Shown: positions 8,549 through 17,068, counted from the stretch's first letter. The stretch is DNA of 64,000 nucleotides from Prevotella sp. (GCA_017428055.1 JAFRRN010000035.1:1-64000); one strand, 5' to 3'. Notes: generated by a model not told the origin, from the sequence alone. Translations and numbers: made by a program.

Positions 8549-9046
8549 ATGAATCGTCTTGATGTCAACTACATAAACATTTTCTCTGACTACACCGTGT
8601 GGGCAGAAGGTGATAACCTTTACTTTGTAACTGACTACGACATAAAGTATCTGGTCTGCTTCGACAAGGAAGAAACACCACGTTTTAATGCTTATTGGTT
8701 CAGTCTTGCGAATATGAATCAGAAGGACTCTCCTCGTGATGCAAAGGTTGCACAAACTGTTCTTTGCATTATTGAAGAGTTCTTCCGTACAAACCCGGAC
8801 ATAATGCTCTATATGTGTAGCACGGTAGGTGATCAACAAGCTCAAAGGGCACGCCTTTTCTCTTTTTGGTTTAACAAAGCCGGTCAACAAGAGCGCTATT
8901 ACTTCAAAACAGCAGAAGTCAAGGGAGAGATTCCAGGAACCAAAGAATATGTAGCTATTATCATTCCTCGAAATCATCCGCAGGCTGAAGAAGCTCTCGC
9001 TTATTTTGATGCGGAAACCTCTATGTTCAGTACAATGAAACCCTAA
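8549..9046 (+). CDS. DUF6169-like protein nested between res and mod
   Basis: A 165-residue soluble protein (MNRLDVNYINIFSDYTVWAE ...). The reading YFVTDYDIKYLV, then RLFSFWFNKAGQQERYYFK, with an aromatic-rich beta layout, matches what I recall of the Bacteroidetes DUF6169 family, of unknown function; the assignment is tentative. It starts 3 bases after the 59-residue gene and ends 20 bases from the end of mod, so the two converge. Its place inside the R-M operon on the other strand suggests a later insertion or a regulatory/antitoxin-type cargo pair. Confidence 0.7.
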   Translation: MNRLDVNYINIFSDYTVWAEGDNLYFVTDYDIKYLVCFDKEETPRFNAYWFSLANMNQKDSPRDAKVAQTVLCIIEEFFRTNPDIMLYMCSTVGDQQAQRARLFSFWFNKAGQQERYYFKTAEVKGEIPGTKEYVAIIIPRNHPQAEEALAYFDAETSMFSTMKP

Positions 9047-9066
9047 TCCGTCCATACAAGATACCA

Positions 9067-10890
9067 TTATACTCCCTGCCCATCAAATAGATCAGTAGGG
9101 ATTTTTGTTCCCTCTTCCTTCTCCAAAACTTCCAATAGTTTCTCCCTTCGCTTTGGCAACACTTTCTGATAGGCATCGTAGATAGCTGCTGGCAGAGCCA
9201 CCAGTTCTACTTTATCCTCCACCTCACGGAAGTTATCTGTAAAAGCATAACGGCCAGGAGAGAATACATAAATCTTCAGACGCTTGCCTGCAAAGTCGAG
9301 GTTCTTGATTTCCTCAGCAATCTCGTCTATCAACTCCTCACGACAGACTATCAGCATGTGTCGCTTGCCGTTATTGAAGTAGCGAGCCAACTGAGGCTTT
9401 AGCTTAAAGCGTCCAAAGGTTTTCTTTTCTTCATACAAATCTTCTTTGACGCACAGCAAGTCTGTGGCAGCAGCCACCAAGTCCCTCATGTTCTTCTGAG
9501 TTCTGTCACGAGAGATGTAGTCCGTCTTATAGTAGCGTAGCGTGTTTGCTTTTAGACCTTCAACTTTTACACCTTTTGGCGTGGTGTAGCCGTTAATTAC
9601 TCGTTTGTTGCGCTCGTAGGTCACTTCCTCACAGATGTTGTTCTCGTTGTTAGTCACCAAAATACATTGGCGATGTCCGCCGTCCTCTGCATTGAGTTGC
9701 ATAGTTGCATGAAGGGTCGTGCCTGAACCTGCGAAGAAGTCGAGAATAGTGGAATCTTTGCCATAAGGGAAATTCAACACATACTTTAGTAAAGACACTG
9801 GCTTCGGGTAATCAAATACGACTCTTCCATCAAATAATTCAATTAATTGACGCCCTGCATTTTCAGTTGTGTCAACACCTAACGATGTATCAATAAGATT
9901 AGGAGGAACTTCTGGAGCATAATCACTACGCTTATATGATAACACTAACTTTTTTGATAATTCAATATACAAGCCTTTTTTGATATTCTCATCAAGTGTT
10001 GTTTGTATCCAAATAAATCGGTTCTTAAACCTAACTGGAAATTTGTTTTTTCCTCCTTCAACAACCAAATCATCCAACAACTCATTAGGAAACTTGTCTG
10101 TACCATATATTCCTATTGGATAAATACCATCGTCCATTTTACAAGTAATGGAATTTGCAGCAAAAAGCAATTCTTTAAAGGTGTTTTGGGGCTTTGTAAA
10201 AGGATCGTTACTACTGCTTGTTTTCTGTAACCCTTTAAATTTCTCTGTGTTTTCTCCTTTTTGCCAGCAAAGAATATATTCTATATTTCGCTTTATCTTC
10301 TTTGACAATGCTGGAGGTGTTGCAGATTTATACCAATTCCATTGACCGACAAAATTCTTCTGGAGGAAGACTTCATCACCAATAATTCTCAGTTGAGCCA
10401 ATTCATTTTCATCAATCGAAATAAAAATAACCCCCTTATCAGAAAGAAGCCGTTTTGCAATCTTCAGTCGTTTGCTCATAAACGAGAGCCACTTGGAGTG
10501 ACGATAGCTGTCCTCTGTATCCACAAACGAATCGTTATAGACGAAGTCCTTGTTGCCTGTATTATACGGCGGATCGATATAGATAACATCAATCTTTCCT
10601 TCATGGGTATAAGAAAGGGCGGTGAGTGCTTCAAGGTTGTCACCCTCAATCAAAATATGATTAGGTGCATCGGGGGCATCGCTTGAAATAAAGCGTTCTT
10701 TCACCTCTTTAAGCACGGGCAGTTCATCGCGAAGACGCTCCTCCACATCTTCAGGTTTGTCTTCCCACACCAATCCATATTTCTTGTGCTGACGCAGGAG
10801 GTCTATAAGATTGCTACGCTCTTCATTAGTCAGACCCTCCAAGGTCTGTAACTTGCTGATAAGTTCAGCCTTATCTATATGCCTTCTCAT
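9067..10890 (-). CDS. mod: Type III DNA adenine methyltransferase (Mod)
   Basis: A 607-residue beta-class N6-adenine methyltransferase. Motif IV, DPPYNTGNKDFVYNDSF, is at about residue 105 and motif I, FFAGSGTT, follows at about 382; the IV-before-I order defines the beta class. The variable middle (about 200-330) would be the target-recognition region and has lower GC than the ends. The N-terminal segment (GDNLEALTAL...YIDPPYNTG) is typical of type III Mod. It supplies both host protection and DNA recognition for Res. No simple-sequence tract is seen, so phase variation of the kind found in some mod genes is not indicated. Confidence 0.92.
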   Translation of the reverse strand: MRRHIDKAELISKLQTLEGLTNEERSNLIDLLRQHKKYGLVWEDKPEDVEERLRDELPVLKEVKERFISSDAPDAPNHILIEGDNLEALTALSYTHEGKIDVIYIDPPYNTGNKDFVYNDSFVDTEDSYRHSKWLSFMSKRLKIAKRLLSDKGVIFISIDENELAQLRIIGDEVFLQKNFVGQWNWYKSATPPALSKKIKRNIEYILCWQKGENTEKFKGLQKTSSSNDPFTKPQNTFKELLFAANSITCKMDDGIYPIGIYGTDKFPNELLDDLVVEGGKNKFPVRFKNRFIWIQTTLDENIKKGLYIELSKKLVLSYKRSDYAPEVPPNLIDTSLGVDTTENAGRQLIELFDGRVVFDYPKPVSLLKYVLNFPYGKDSTILDFFAGSGTTLHATMQLNAEDGGHRQCILVTNNENNICEEVTYERNKRVINGYTTPKGVKVEGLKANTLRYYKTDYISRDRTQKNMRDLVAAATDLLCVKEDLYEEKKTFGRFKLKPQLARYFNNGKRHMLIVCREELIDEIAEEIKNLDFAGKRLKIYVFSPGRYAFTDNFREVEDKVELVALPAAIYDAYQKVLPKRREKLLEVLEKEEGTKIPTDLFDGQGV

Positions 10891-10952
10891 AGCCGTACAC
10901 GATTAAGGATACGACTCAGAGAGACAGATGTTTGTTTTAGATTCATCATAAA

Positions 10953-11141
10953 GCGCCAACTTTAAATCTAATTGTTATCTGATCTAAGTTATAAAACAAC
11001 AGGACACAAAAAGGGTACCCAATCCCTAATAGTCCTAAGTGTTGGGTAGTTGGCGCAAACCCTGAAAAACGAACTTTCGGAAAAGGGTACGCCGTAACGG
11101 CGCATCCCTGTCCGAGGTTGTTTTTCGTTTCATGCGCCAAC
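10953..11141. repeat. GCGCCAAC repeats with internal hairpins
   Basis: GCGCCAAC occurs at 10953-10960 and 11134-11141, and its complement GTTGGCGC at 11049-11056. Between them TACCCAA (11016-11022) pairs with TTGGGTA (11042-11048). Near-inverted copies of a GAAAAACGAA-type stretch also flank 11065-11130. The whole looks like a folded leader or a small repeat element upstream of a short broken ORF. No known family is recognised. Confidence 0.45.
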
Positions 11142-11166
11142 ATTAAACACTTAAACCTCAGTCATT

Positions 11167-11335
11167 ATGATACGACTTGATGATTCCATCAAAAATCTTT
11201 GCACCGCAGCCCGCACTCCCATCGGAGTCCTGTTTCCTGCCTACACGCGACCGTAGCCCCGTTATCGACATTTACTGCCATGCACTTGCTCAGACAGCAT
11301 CAGCCATCCTCGCAATTCTGCTTGTAAAATTATAA
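11167..11335 (+). pseudogene. Possible small frameshifted ORF
   Basis: ATG at 11167 reads MIRLDDSIKNLCTAARTPIG VLFPAYTRP, then stops at 11254-11256. One base out of frame the text continues as a plausible protein end, DRSPVIDIYCHALAQTASAI followed by LAILLVKL, stopping at 11333-11335. The 169-nt total fits one extra base near 11240. The C-terminal part could be a membrane helix. It lies just after the GCGCCAAC repeats. No family is recognised, and it could be chance. Confidence 0.3.
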
Positions 11336-11558
11336 AAACTTTCGGAAATAACTATCCTTTGGAACAAAAAACTGCAAATAATAGCCCAAAAGTATGAAAA
11401 AACGGAAAGTATGCAACGAACTATGCCTGGCTATGTCGAAGCCTGCAAAAGGCGCAGAATTCTGCAAATTACTCCTCTCAAAGGCCTCAAAAAACATGCA
11501 GAAATCGCTTTTTCTGATGCTTTTTCCCCTGTTCTTGGTGTCCTTGGCGCACACATTT

Positions 11559-11790
11559 GATGCACTACGTGCAGAAATTGTACAAAATGAGATTCAAAAT
11601 GATTCAAAATGTTTCAAAATGATTTTATGAAATTTTGAAATGGATTTTGTTTGATTTCTCGCCGTAGGCGATTGACTAATATGATGCACTACGTGCAGAA
11701 ATTGTACAAAATGGGATTCAAAATGATCCAAAATGATTTTGTGAGATTTTGAAAAGGATTTTGTTTGATTTCACGCCAAAGGCGTTTATT
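11559..11790. repeat. Two-copy direct repeat of about 110-124 bp
   Basis: Copies begin at 11559 and 11683 (124 bp apart) with GATGCACTACGTGCAGAAAT. They continue through GATTCAAAATGAT-type text and end in a small palindrome, CGCCGTAGGCG (11660-11670) and CGCCAAAGGCG (from 11773). The start contains the palindrome GCACTACGTGC. The first copy has about 10 extra bases of TTCAAAATG text. No gene is convincing here. Confidence 0.7.
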
Positions 11791-11814
11791 TTCGCTGCTG
11801 TTGGCATACAAAAA

Positions 11815-11878
11815 CGTTTTCCAATACTGAAAACGGTGCTTTCTGTTGGTGAAGACAGTGTTTTCCGATACGGAAAAC
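11815..11878. repeat. Pair of short hairpins
   Basis: CGTTTTC (11815-11821) pairs with GAAAACG (11829-11835), and GTTTTCCG (11860-11867) pairs with CGGAAAAC (11871-11878) around a 3-nt loop. The two hairpins are related in sequence and spaced about 44 bp apart. They add to the repeat-rich character of 10.9-12.2 kb. Confidence 0.6.
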
Positions 11879-12013
11879 GATTCTGGATTTGACCTTTACT
11901 GATAGACAATGTGTTAAAGGGTCAAACTGCTTGTGCAAGATATCTGCAAAGTTAGGTATGGCTATTGGGTGAGGGAAAATGAACTCTAAACTATGAACTA
12001 TGAACTATGAACT

Positions 12014-12050
12014 AAAAAGGCGTGTCACAGAGATTGTGTCGCGCCTTTTT
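12014..12050. terminator. Bidirectional intrinsic terminator
   Basis: AAAAAGGCG (12014-12022) pairs with CGCCTTTTT (12042-12050), with partly pairing interior. A/T runs on both sides allow it to work in both directions. Immediately upstream lie tandem heptamers of the AACTATG type (about 11985-12013). It would end the leftward transcript of the rluA-like gene at 12193. Confidence 0.7.
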
Positions 12051-12056
12051 TGTTGG

Positions 12057-12166
12057 TATAAACCATTGGTTTCGATGCTACAAACCATTGCTCTGTATCT
12101 TACAAACCATTGCTCTGTATGATGTAAACCATTGCTCCGTATGCTACAAACGAATGAGCAATAGAA
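12057..12166. repeat. Tandem array, five units of exactly 22 bp
   Basis: Units start at 12057, 12079, 12101, 12123 and 12145, with a core TACAAACCATTGCTCTGTAT. The middle units are nearly identical and the outer ones degenerate. It lies between the terminator at 12014-12050 and the stop of the rluA-like gene. The unit length is not a multiple of three, so it is not coding. Confidence 0.85.
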
Positions 12167-12192
12167 CATAAGTTCTTGGAACAAACATGAAA

Positions 12193-13779
12193 TCAGAAAG
12201 CCGCTGGTATGTGGAATGTCATGGGCTTTTTTGTGATGGGATGGCAAAACTCGATGCGCTCGGCGTGTAAATAGAGGCGGTCGGAACGCTTTCCATAAAG
12301 TCCGTCGCCAACAATGGGGTTGTCTAAGCCCATGTGGTGGGCGCAATGTACCCGCAGTTGGTGGGTGCGTCCTGTATGGGGGAAGAGCATGATGCGCCGC
12401 TCGTCGAGCATTCGATATTCCGTGACGGCGACTTTTCCATCCGTCAAGTTTACTTCCTGGTATGGCTCGTTGAAAGGGCTGGGGCGCAAGGGGAGCGAGA
12501 TGGTACCCTCCCAACGGTCTTTTGGCATTGGCTTGGAGAGGATTGCCACGTATTGTTTCTTCACCAATCGTTGCTCAAACTGCTCTTGCAAGGCCTTGTG
12601 CGCCTCCTTGTTTTTGGCGGCAATGAGAAGTCCACTGGTGAGTTGGTCCAGTCGATGCACCATCATGATGCGCTCTGCATGGGGTCGTTGTTCGCACAAA
12701 AGGCTATAGACAGAGGGTTCGCCCTTGATTCTCCCGGGTACGCTCAGTAGCCCTGGCTGTTTGTTTACCACGATGATGTCGTCATCCTCGTAGATGATGT
12801 CAAGCTTCGGGAGCGGCTTGCTCTCGTCCACTTTGCCCTCCAAGTCCATCTGCAACACCCACGCGAGGATGGGCAGGCACTTGCCACGACAGGCGGGATA
12901 GTATTGTAGATGGTGGCGTACCAGTGTCTTGGGCGATGGCCCATGCCAAAACATGGCGATGTTCAATGGTTTGTAACCATGAGTCAGGGCATAGTGAAGG
13001 AGCTTGGGCTCGCAGCATTCGCCCGCCCCGGATGGTGGTACTTTCTTCGATGTATGTGCGAAGATTTCCAATAGGTCACGGCTTTCCCCGTTGACATTGA
13101 CGAACACGAATTGGGAAAAGAGCCATTGCTGGAGGTCTTCAGACAATTGCTTGCGCAATTCTCTCAACGTGTCGATTTCCCCTTGCAGAGCCTCATATTG
13201 TTGGGTAAGGAGGTTGAGAGGCTCATTAAACGACAGTTTGAGGCGGTGCAGTTCGGCCTTTTGGAATTGGCTCTCGCGTATCATCGCCTGTTTTTCCTCC
13301 TCGCTGACATTCCCTTGTCTCCGTCTCTCCTTTCGCTTTTCCTTGCACTCGTGCATCATGATGGTATGGTCATAAATGGCGCGACCGCGTTTTATCAACA
13401 ACTCATCCAATTGCCTTTTCACCACCGAAAGCCGCTCGTCATGTCGCATGATGCCTATCTGTTGGTTGAGTTTGGATATTTCAGCCTCCCGTGTCTTGAA
13501 ATATCCATCGGGCTGGAGGTAGTCAACGATGGGCGGCACGAAGCCTTCCATGTCCGACTGTCCATTGATTTGCCCGGAGAAAGCCGCTATATACCCCAAT
13601 TGCCCCTTGTCGTCTTCCACGACGAGGACGCCATACATCTTCCCCTCGTCTATGGGGGGGAGGTGTGGCAAGAGGTCGTCTACCGCCAACTGGCATAGCG
13701 GATGTGGTTCGTAATTGAGCGGGTTGTTCATCGTGAGCGGCCGCTCCATGTCTGTGTGTAGTGGGTGAAAGATGGTCAT
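12193..13779 (-). CDS. RluA-family RNA pseudouridine synthase, long form
   Basis: A 528-residue protein. The catalytic motif HRLDQLTSG lies near residue 375, its Asp being the nucleophile that isomerises uridine in rRNA or tRNA, with GRTHQLRVH towards the end. The family core is about 220 residues (from about 295). The preceding segment, residues about 90-215, is a charged coiled coil, and about 240-290 is a Cys-containing region. Long forms like this are known in Bacteroidetes; the RNA target cannot be told. The start overlaps the stop of the TonB receptor gene (ATGA), so the two are translationally coupled. A later Met (residue 11) is an alternative start. Confidence 0.85.
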   Translation of the reverse strand: MTIFHPLHTDMERPLTMNNPLNYEPHPLCQLAVDDLLPHLPPIDEGKMYGVLVVEDDKGQLGYIAAFSGQINGQSDMEGFVPPIVDYLQPDGYFKTREAEISKLNQQIGIMRHDERLSVVKRQLDELLIKRGRAIYDHTIMMHECKEKRKERRRQGNVSEEEKQAMIRESQFQKAELHRLKLSFNEPLNLLTQQYEALQGEIDTLRELRKQLSEDLQQWLFSQFVFVNVNGESRDLLEIFAHTSKKVPPSGAGECCEPKLLHYALTHGYKPLNIAMFWHGPSPKTLVRHHLQYYPACRGKCLPILAWVLQMDLEGKVDESKPLPKLDIIYEDDDIIVVNKQPGLLSVPGRIKGEPSVYSLLCEQRPHAERIMMVHRLDQLTSGLLIAAKNKEAHKALQEQFEQRLVKKQYVAILSKPMPKDRWEGTISLPLRPSPFNEPYQEVNLTDGKVAVTEYRMLDERRIMLFPHTGRTHQLRVHCAHHMGLDNPIVGDGLYGKRSDRLYLHAERIEFCHPITKKPMTFHIPAAF

Positions 13780-15887
13780 AGGGCGATGGGTATTGTGAGT
13801 TTGACGCAGATGTTCCGTCCCATGTCGTATATCCCCTGCCGTCCCGTCTTGGCGTTGATGTCGGCATATTTGAGCCTGCTCAAGTGGCTTTGGTAGGCGC
13901 GGTTGAGGATATTGTTGGCGATGATGTTAATGGTGGCAATCCTTTTCCCCTTGCGGAGGATGTCTGTGCCTGCCGATGCCTTGAGCAACGTGTAGGAGGG
14001 AGTTGCCGTCTCGGTGTCATCGAGGGAGTAGATGTGGTCTTGCTTGAGGTAGCATTCCCATCCGATGGAGACGGAAGGGTGTTGCAATAGGCGGTGGAAG
14101 ACGGGGATGTCCCATCTCACGTCGCCATTCCACCTTGGTGCTGGCGTGAAAGGGAGGTATCTGCTTTCGATGGGTTGGTGCAGCAGCCGTGAGTACACAT
14201 ACGAGAAGGAGTTCATCACATGGAGGCGGTCAACGGGGTGGAACTCCACGCTCACCTCGCCGCCCCATAGCCGTGCGTCGCCCGATGTGTATTGGTAAGT
14301 GGGGAAGCCCTCGGTGGTGACACCCGCCAACCGCCGTGAGAAGATGTAGTGGTCGATGTGGTTGGCGAAGAGCGATAGTTGCACCGTTGCTAATTGGGTG
14401 GTCAAGTCTAACCCTATATCGCCCTGCCAACTGTGCTCGGGCGACAGGTCGGCCTGCCCCAGTTCATAGCGTATGCTCCCCTCGTGCACGCCGTTAGAAG
14501 CCATCTCGCTCATGTTGGGGCAACGGAAGCCACGTGCCACGTTCATCCTGATATGTAATTGTTCGGTCAGACAGTAGGTCGCCCCAACGCTCCCTGTCAT
14601 GCCTTGGAAGTTGCGGGTGAAATCATTGAAACGCCCTTCCAACGCCTTGCCGTGGGTATGGCGCGTGTCAAATCGCAAGCCGCCGCTGACCGTCCAGTGC
14701 CTGGATGTCCAACTTGCCGTGGAGAAGATGCCCCAGTCGAAGAGGTTATAGTCGGGAATGAGAAATTCCTCGCCCCCATTGACTGATTGTTGGTACATGC
14801 CATTCATGCCCGCAGCGACCTTCCAGCCGCTCATTTCGGGCGATGTGTAGCGCAAGTCGTAATTGATGGTGTGAAGCCGTAAGTCCAGTTCTGCCTCATT
14901 GGCGTCCTCCTCAAACTCCTGCCGACGGTTCTGCTGGTAGCCTACGATGAGTTTCACGCTTCCCTCGCCGGCATAGATGGTGTTATCGGAGACGGCCTTG
15001 TAATGGTGGATTTGTTGGAAGGGGAGGGCTTTCTTGTATGTCTTTACCTTATATCCCTCGTAAGGCAGGGTCAGCTCTCCCGTCACTTCGTCCCTTTCCC
15101 CCTCGACGATGCCGGGCGTCAGGTGGTAATAGCTGAGCGTGAGATGGCTCCTTCCCCATTCCCTGTGCCAGCCCAGCAAGCCCGACAGGGCGCGTTCATG
15201 GAATTGTGAGTTGACCACATAGCCGTCGTATTTGTTGTGGTAAGCATGTGCCATCCGCTCGGAATAGCGCACGTTCCATGACAAGGGCTGCTTGTTTCCC
15301 GCGAAGTTGACGGAATAGTCAAACAGTCCGTTATTCGTCTGGTAGCCCAGGGAGGCATTCGCCGCCATCGTTCCCTTGGGCAAGATGGGGTCGTTGTGGA
15401 AGATGAGGACTCCCGCCATGGCATCCGAACCGTACATCAGGCTGGCGGGACCTTTGAGGATCTCCACCGAACTGACCGCCTGTCCGTCCATCTCTATGCC
15501 GTGTTCGTCGCCCCATTGCTGCCCCTCCTGGCGGATTCCGTCATTGACCACCGCCACGCGGTTGTAGCCCAGCCCTCGGATGATGGGTTTGGAGATGCTG
15601 CTCCCCGTGGTCACTTGCGCCATGCCTGGTTGGTGTGCGATGGCGTCAATGACGTTTGTGGAAGAGGTGGTTTGCAATTCTTCTTTCGATACATACGTGA
15701 AGGGCAGGGGTGTCTCTTTCATCAATGACAATCCCGTCACGCCCGTCACCACCACCTCGCTGATGGTTTTCGTGCGCCAAAAGTCCGTCCGCACGGTGTC
15801 TTTGCCGATGGAGTCTCCCGGTATTGGCGCGGCGACAACCCATGCCGATACGAGCATAAGTTGCCATGATATGATGATTTTCTTCAT
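13776..15887 (-). CDS. TonB-dependent outer-membrane receptor, ZnuD-like metal type
   Basis: About 703 residues from the Met at 15887, which starts a normal signal peptide (MKKIIISWQLMLVSAWVVAA). The plug domain contains ISEVVVTG and the pattern IRGLGYNRVAVVNDGIRQEG followed by QQWGDEHG, then VEILKGPASLMYGSDAMAGV. This plug wording is that of receptors for zinc, copper or similar metals related to ZnuD. The rest is a 22-strand barrel ending in an aromatic-poor LTIPIAL terminus. No carboxypeptidase-like extension is present, so it is not a SusC protein. The gene upstream encodes a His/Cys-rich protein, which supports metal import. The longer upstream start adds 14 residues before the signal peptide and is unlikely. 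Confidence 0.88.
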   Translation of the reverse strand: MKKIIISWQLMLVSAWVVAAPIPGDSIGKDTVRTDFWRTKTISEVVVTGVTGLSLMKETPLPFTYVSKEELQTTSSTNVIDAIAHQPGMAQVTTGSSISKPIIRGLGYNRVAVVNDGIRQEGQQWGDEHGIEMDGQAVSSVEILKGPASLMYGSDAMAGVLIFHNDPILPKGTMAANASLGYQTNNGLFDYSVNFAGNKQPLSWNVRYSERMAHAYHNKYDGYVVNSQFHERALSGLLGWHREWGRSHLTLSYYHLTPGIVEGERDEVTGELTLPYEGYKVKTYKKALPFQQIHHYKAVSDNTIYAGEGSVKLIVGYQQNRRQEFEEDANEAELDLRLHTINYDLRYTSPEMSGWKVAAGMNGMYQQSVNGGEEFLIPDYNLFDWGIFSTASWTSRHWTVSGGLRFDTRHTHGKALEGRFNDFTRNFQGMTGSVGATYCLTEQLHIRMNVARGFRCPNMSEMASNGVHEGSIRYELGQADLSPEHSWQGDIGLDLTTQLATVQLSLFANHIDHYIFSRRLAGVTTEGFPTYQYTSGDARLWGGEVSVEFHPVDRLHVMNSFSYVYSRLLHQPIESRYLPFTPAPRWNGDVRWDIPVFHRLLQHPSVSIGWECYLKQDHIYSLDDTETATPSYTLLKASAGTDILRKGKRIATINIIANNILNRAYQSHLSRLKYADINAKTGRQGIYDMGRNICVKLTIPIAL

Positions 15888-15937
15888 GTCTTTACTTGTT
15901 TTGTTGGTAGAAAATATATGAAACGTCAATGATGGGT

Positions 15938-16297
15938 TTATGCCATCAACAAAACAAGTGGCGGTGCGCGGAGGGAAAGGTTTTGGTGGTGAGCCAAGGG
16001 AATATGCTCTTGGCCGTAAAAGGATGGTTGACGGGCGATGCTTGTATGCGTCGCCGTTTCAGGGGAGTCATTCGTCAGATAGGGTGTATGGCTGAGTTGG
16101 CACACAAAACAGTCGTGGGTGTCCGCCGATTGCCAGGAGATATGTCCGCTGTGGGGGAGATGATGGGCGCATTGCACACATTCCTCATCATCCACCATCA
16201 CATAATGATGTTGGTGGAATGTGGTAAGTGCCATCATGGCGGCAAATACTGCCAGCAATCCCCAAGCGATATTTCTCCTGCCTTGTCCCTTATACAT
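15938..16297 (-). CDS. His/Cys-rich membrane-anchored protein, probable metal partner of the receptor
   Basis: A 119-residue protein with an N-terminal hydrophobic segment (about residues 10-26) followed by a periplasmic part rich in His and Cys: TTFHQHHYV, CVQCAHHLPHSGH, HDCFVCQLSHTPY and LAHHQNL. Such paired Cys and clustered His suggest binding of Zn or Cu. It sits 50 bases upstream of the ZnuD-like receptor in the same direction and 31 bases after engB. Similar small proteins are often found before metal TonB receptors in Bacteroidetes, but I cannot name the family. Confidence 0.7.
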   Translation of the reverse strand: MYKGQGRRNIAWGLLAVFAAMMALTTFHQHHYVMVDDEECVQCAHHLPHSGHISWQSADTHDCFVCQLSHTPYLTNDSPETATHTSIARQPSFYGQEHIPLAHHQNLSLRAPPLVLLMA

Positions 16298-16328
16298 GAC
16301 TTATGGCGAATAAGGTAAGGATGATGGT

Positions 16329-16937
16329 TTAGCCTTCGGCATGGCTTGCGGAGTTGATTTTCCCGATGTAATCGAGCAACTCTGCGCGTCCCTCCTTGCT
16401 CTGCGCGCTGGTGATGAAGTAGGGAGGCAGCTCCTCCCAGGTGTCCTTGAGGCTTTCCATCCACTGCTGGGCATTGGTTTGCACCCGCGTCTTGCTGATC
16501 TTGTCGGCTTTGGTGAAGACGATGGAGAAGGGGATACCGCTCACTCCGAGCCAGTCGATGAACTCGCGGTCAATCTTTTGCGGCTCCAAGCGGATGTCTA
16601 TCAGCACGAAGAGGTTGGCCATTTGCTCCCGTTGGAGGATATAGCTGCGTATCATCTTCTCAATCTGGTCTTGCACCGTCTTGGAGCGTTTGGCGAAGCC
16701 ATAGCCGGGTAAGTCGACGAGATACCAACTCTTGTTGATGATGAAGTAATTGATGAGCAGCGTCTTGCCGGGCGTGGAGGATGTCTTGGCAAGTCCCTTG
16801 TGGTTGCAAAGCATGTTGATGAGGCTTGACTTCCCCACGTTCGACCGTCCGATAAACGCATATTCGGGCTTGGTGTCCTTAGGGCAGAGCTGCACGTTGG
16901 GTGATGATACTGAGAATTGTGATTGGGTTATTTCCAT
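16329..16937 (-). CDS. engB: Ribosome-biogenesis GTPase EngB/YsxC
   Basis: 202 residues from the Met at 16937, the start that fits the family ([20 protein letters not shown]). G1 is [10 protein letters not shown]3 DLPGYG, G4 TKAD and G5 SAQ, the complete TrmE-Era-EngA-like set. EngB is an essential assembly factor of the large ribosomal subunit. A further upstream Met would add 23 residues unlike the family and lies upstream of the likely promoter. A 75-bp copy of the first codons is found at 26714-26788. Confidence 0.95.
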   Translation of the reverse strand: MEITQSQFSVSSPNVQLCPKDTKPEYAFIGRSNVGKSSLINMLCNHKGLAKTSSTPGKTLLINYFIINKSWYLVDLPGYGFAKRSKTVQDQIEKMIRSYILQREQMANLFVLIDIRLEPQKIDREFIDWLGVSGIPFSIVFTKADKISKTRVQTNAQQWMESLKDTWEELPPYFITSAQSKEGRAELLDYIGKINSASHAEG

Positions 16938-16963
16938 GTCAGATATATTTATGATTTTGAGGG

Positions 16964-16971
16964 CAAAGGTA
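16964..16971 (-). promoter_or_regulatory. -7 element of engB
   Basis: On the minus strand TACCTTTG fits TAnnTTTG and lies 26 bp before the engB ATG at 16937. No good -33 TTTG is seen. Confidence 0.5.
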
Positions 16972-17026
16972 AGAAAAAATATGTGTTTTTCACCATTTGC
17001 CCTCATGAATCATACAGAACAAACTG

Positions 17027-17068
17027 AAAAAAGATTGAAGATTGTGCGTTCTCAGCCAATCTTCAATC
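17027..17068 (-). terminator. Heptamer-built intrinsic terminator of the large surface protein gene
   Basis: Read leftwards, GATTGAAGATTG pairs with CAATCTTCAATC (17033-17044 with 17057-17068) and is followed by TTTTTT. The arms are made of 7-bp repeats (CAATCTT), and a further degenerate copy runs to 17085. It ends the leftward transcript of the gene stopping at 17100. Confidence 0.8.

Noticed and set aside
8312-9067. Long minus-strand ORF opposite the nested two-gene unit
   Set aside because: It is the antisense of the 59-aa and DUF6169-like genes; its protein is hydrophobic and Phe/Ser-rich, as antisense shadows are.
12057-12166. CRISPR array
   Set aside because: The 22-bp units are contiguous, with no unique spacers and no cas genes nearby.
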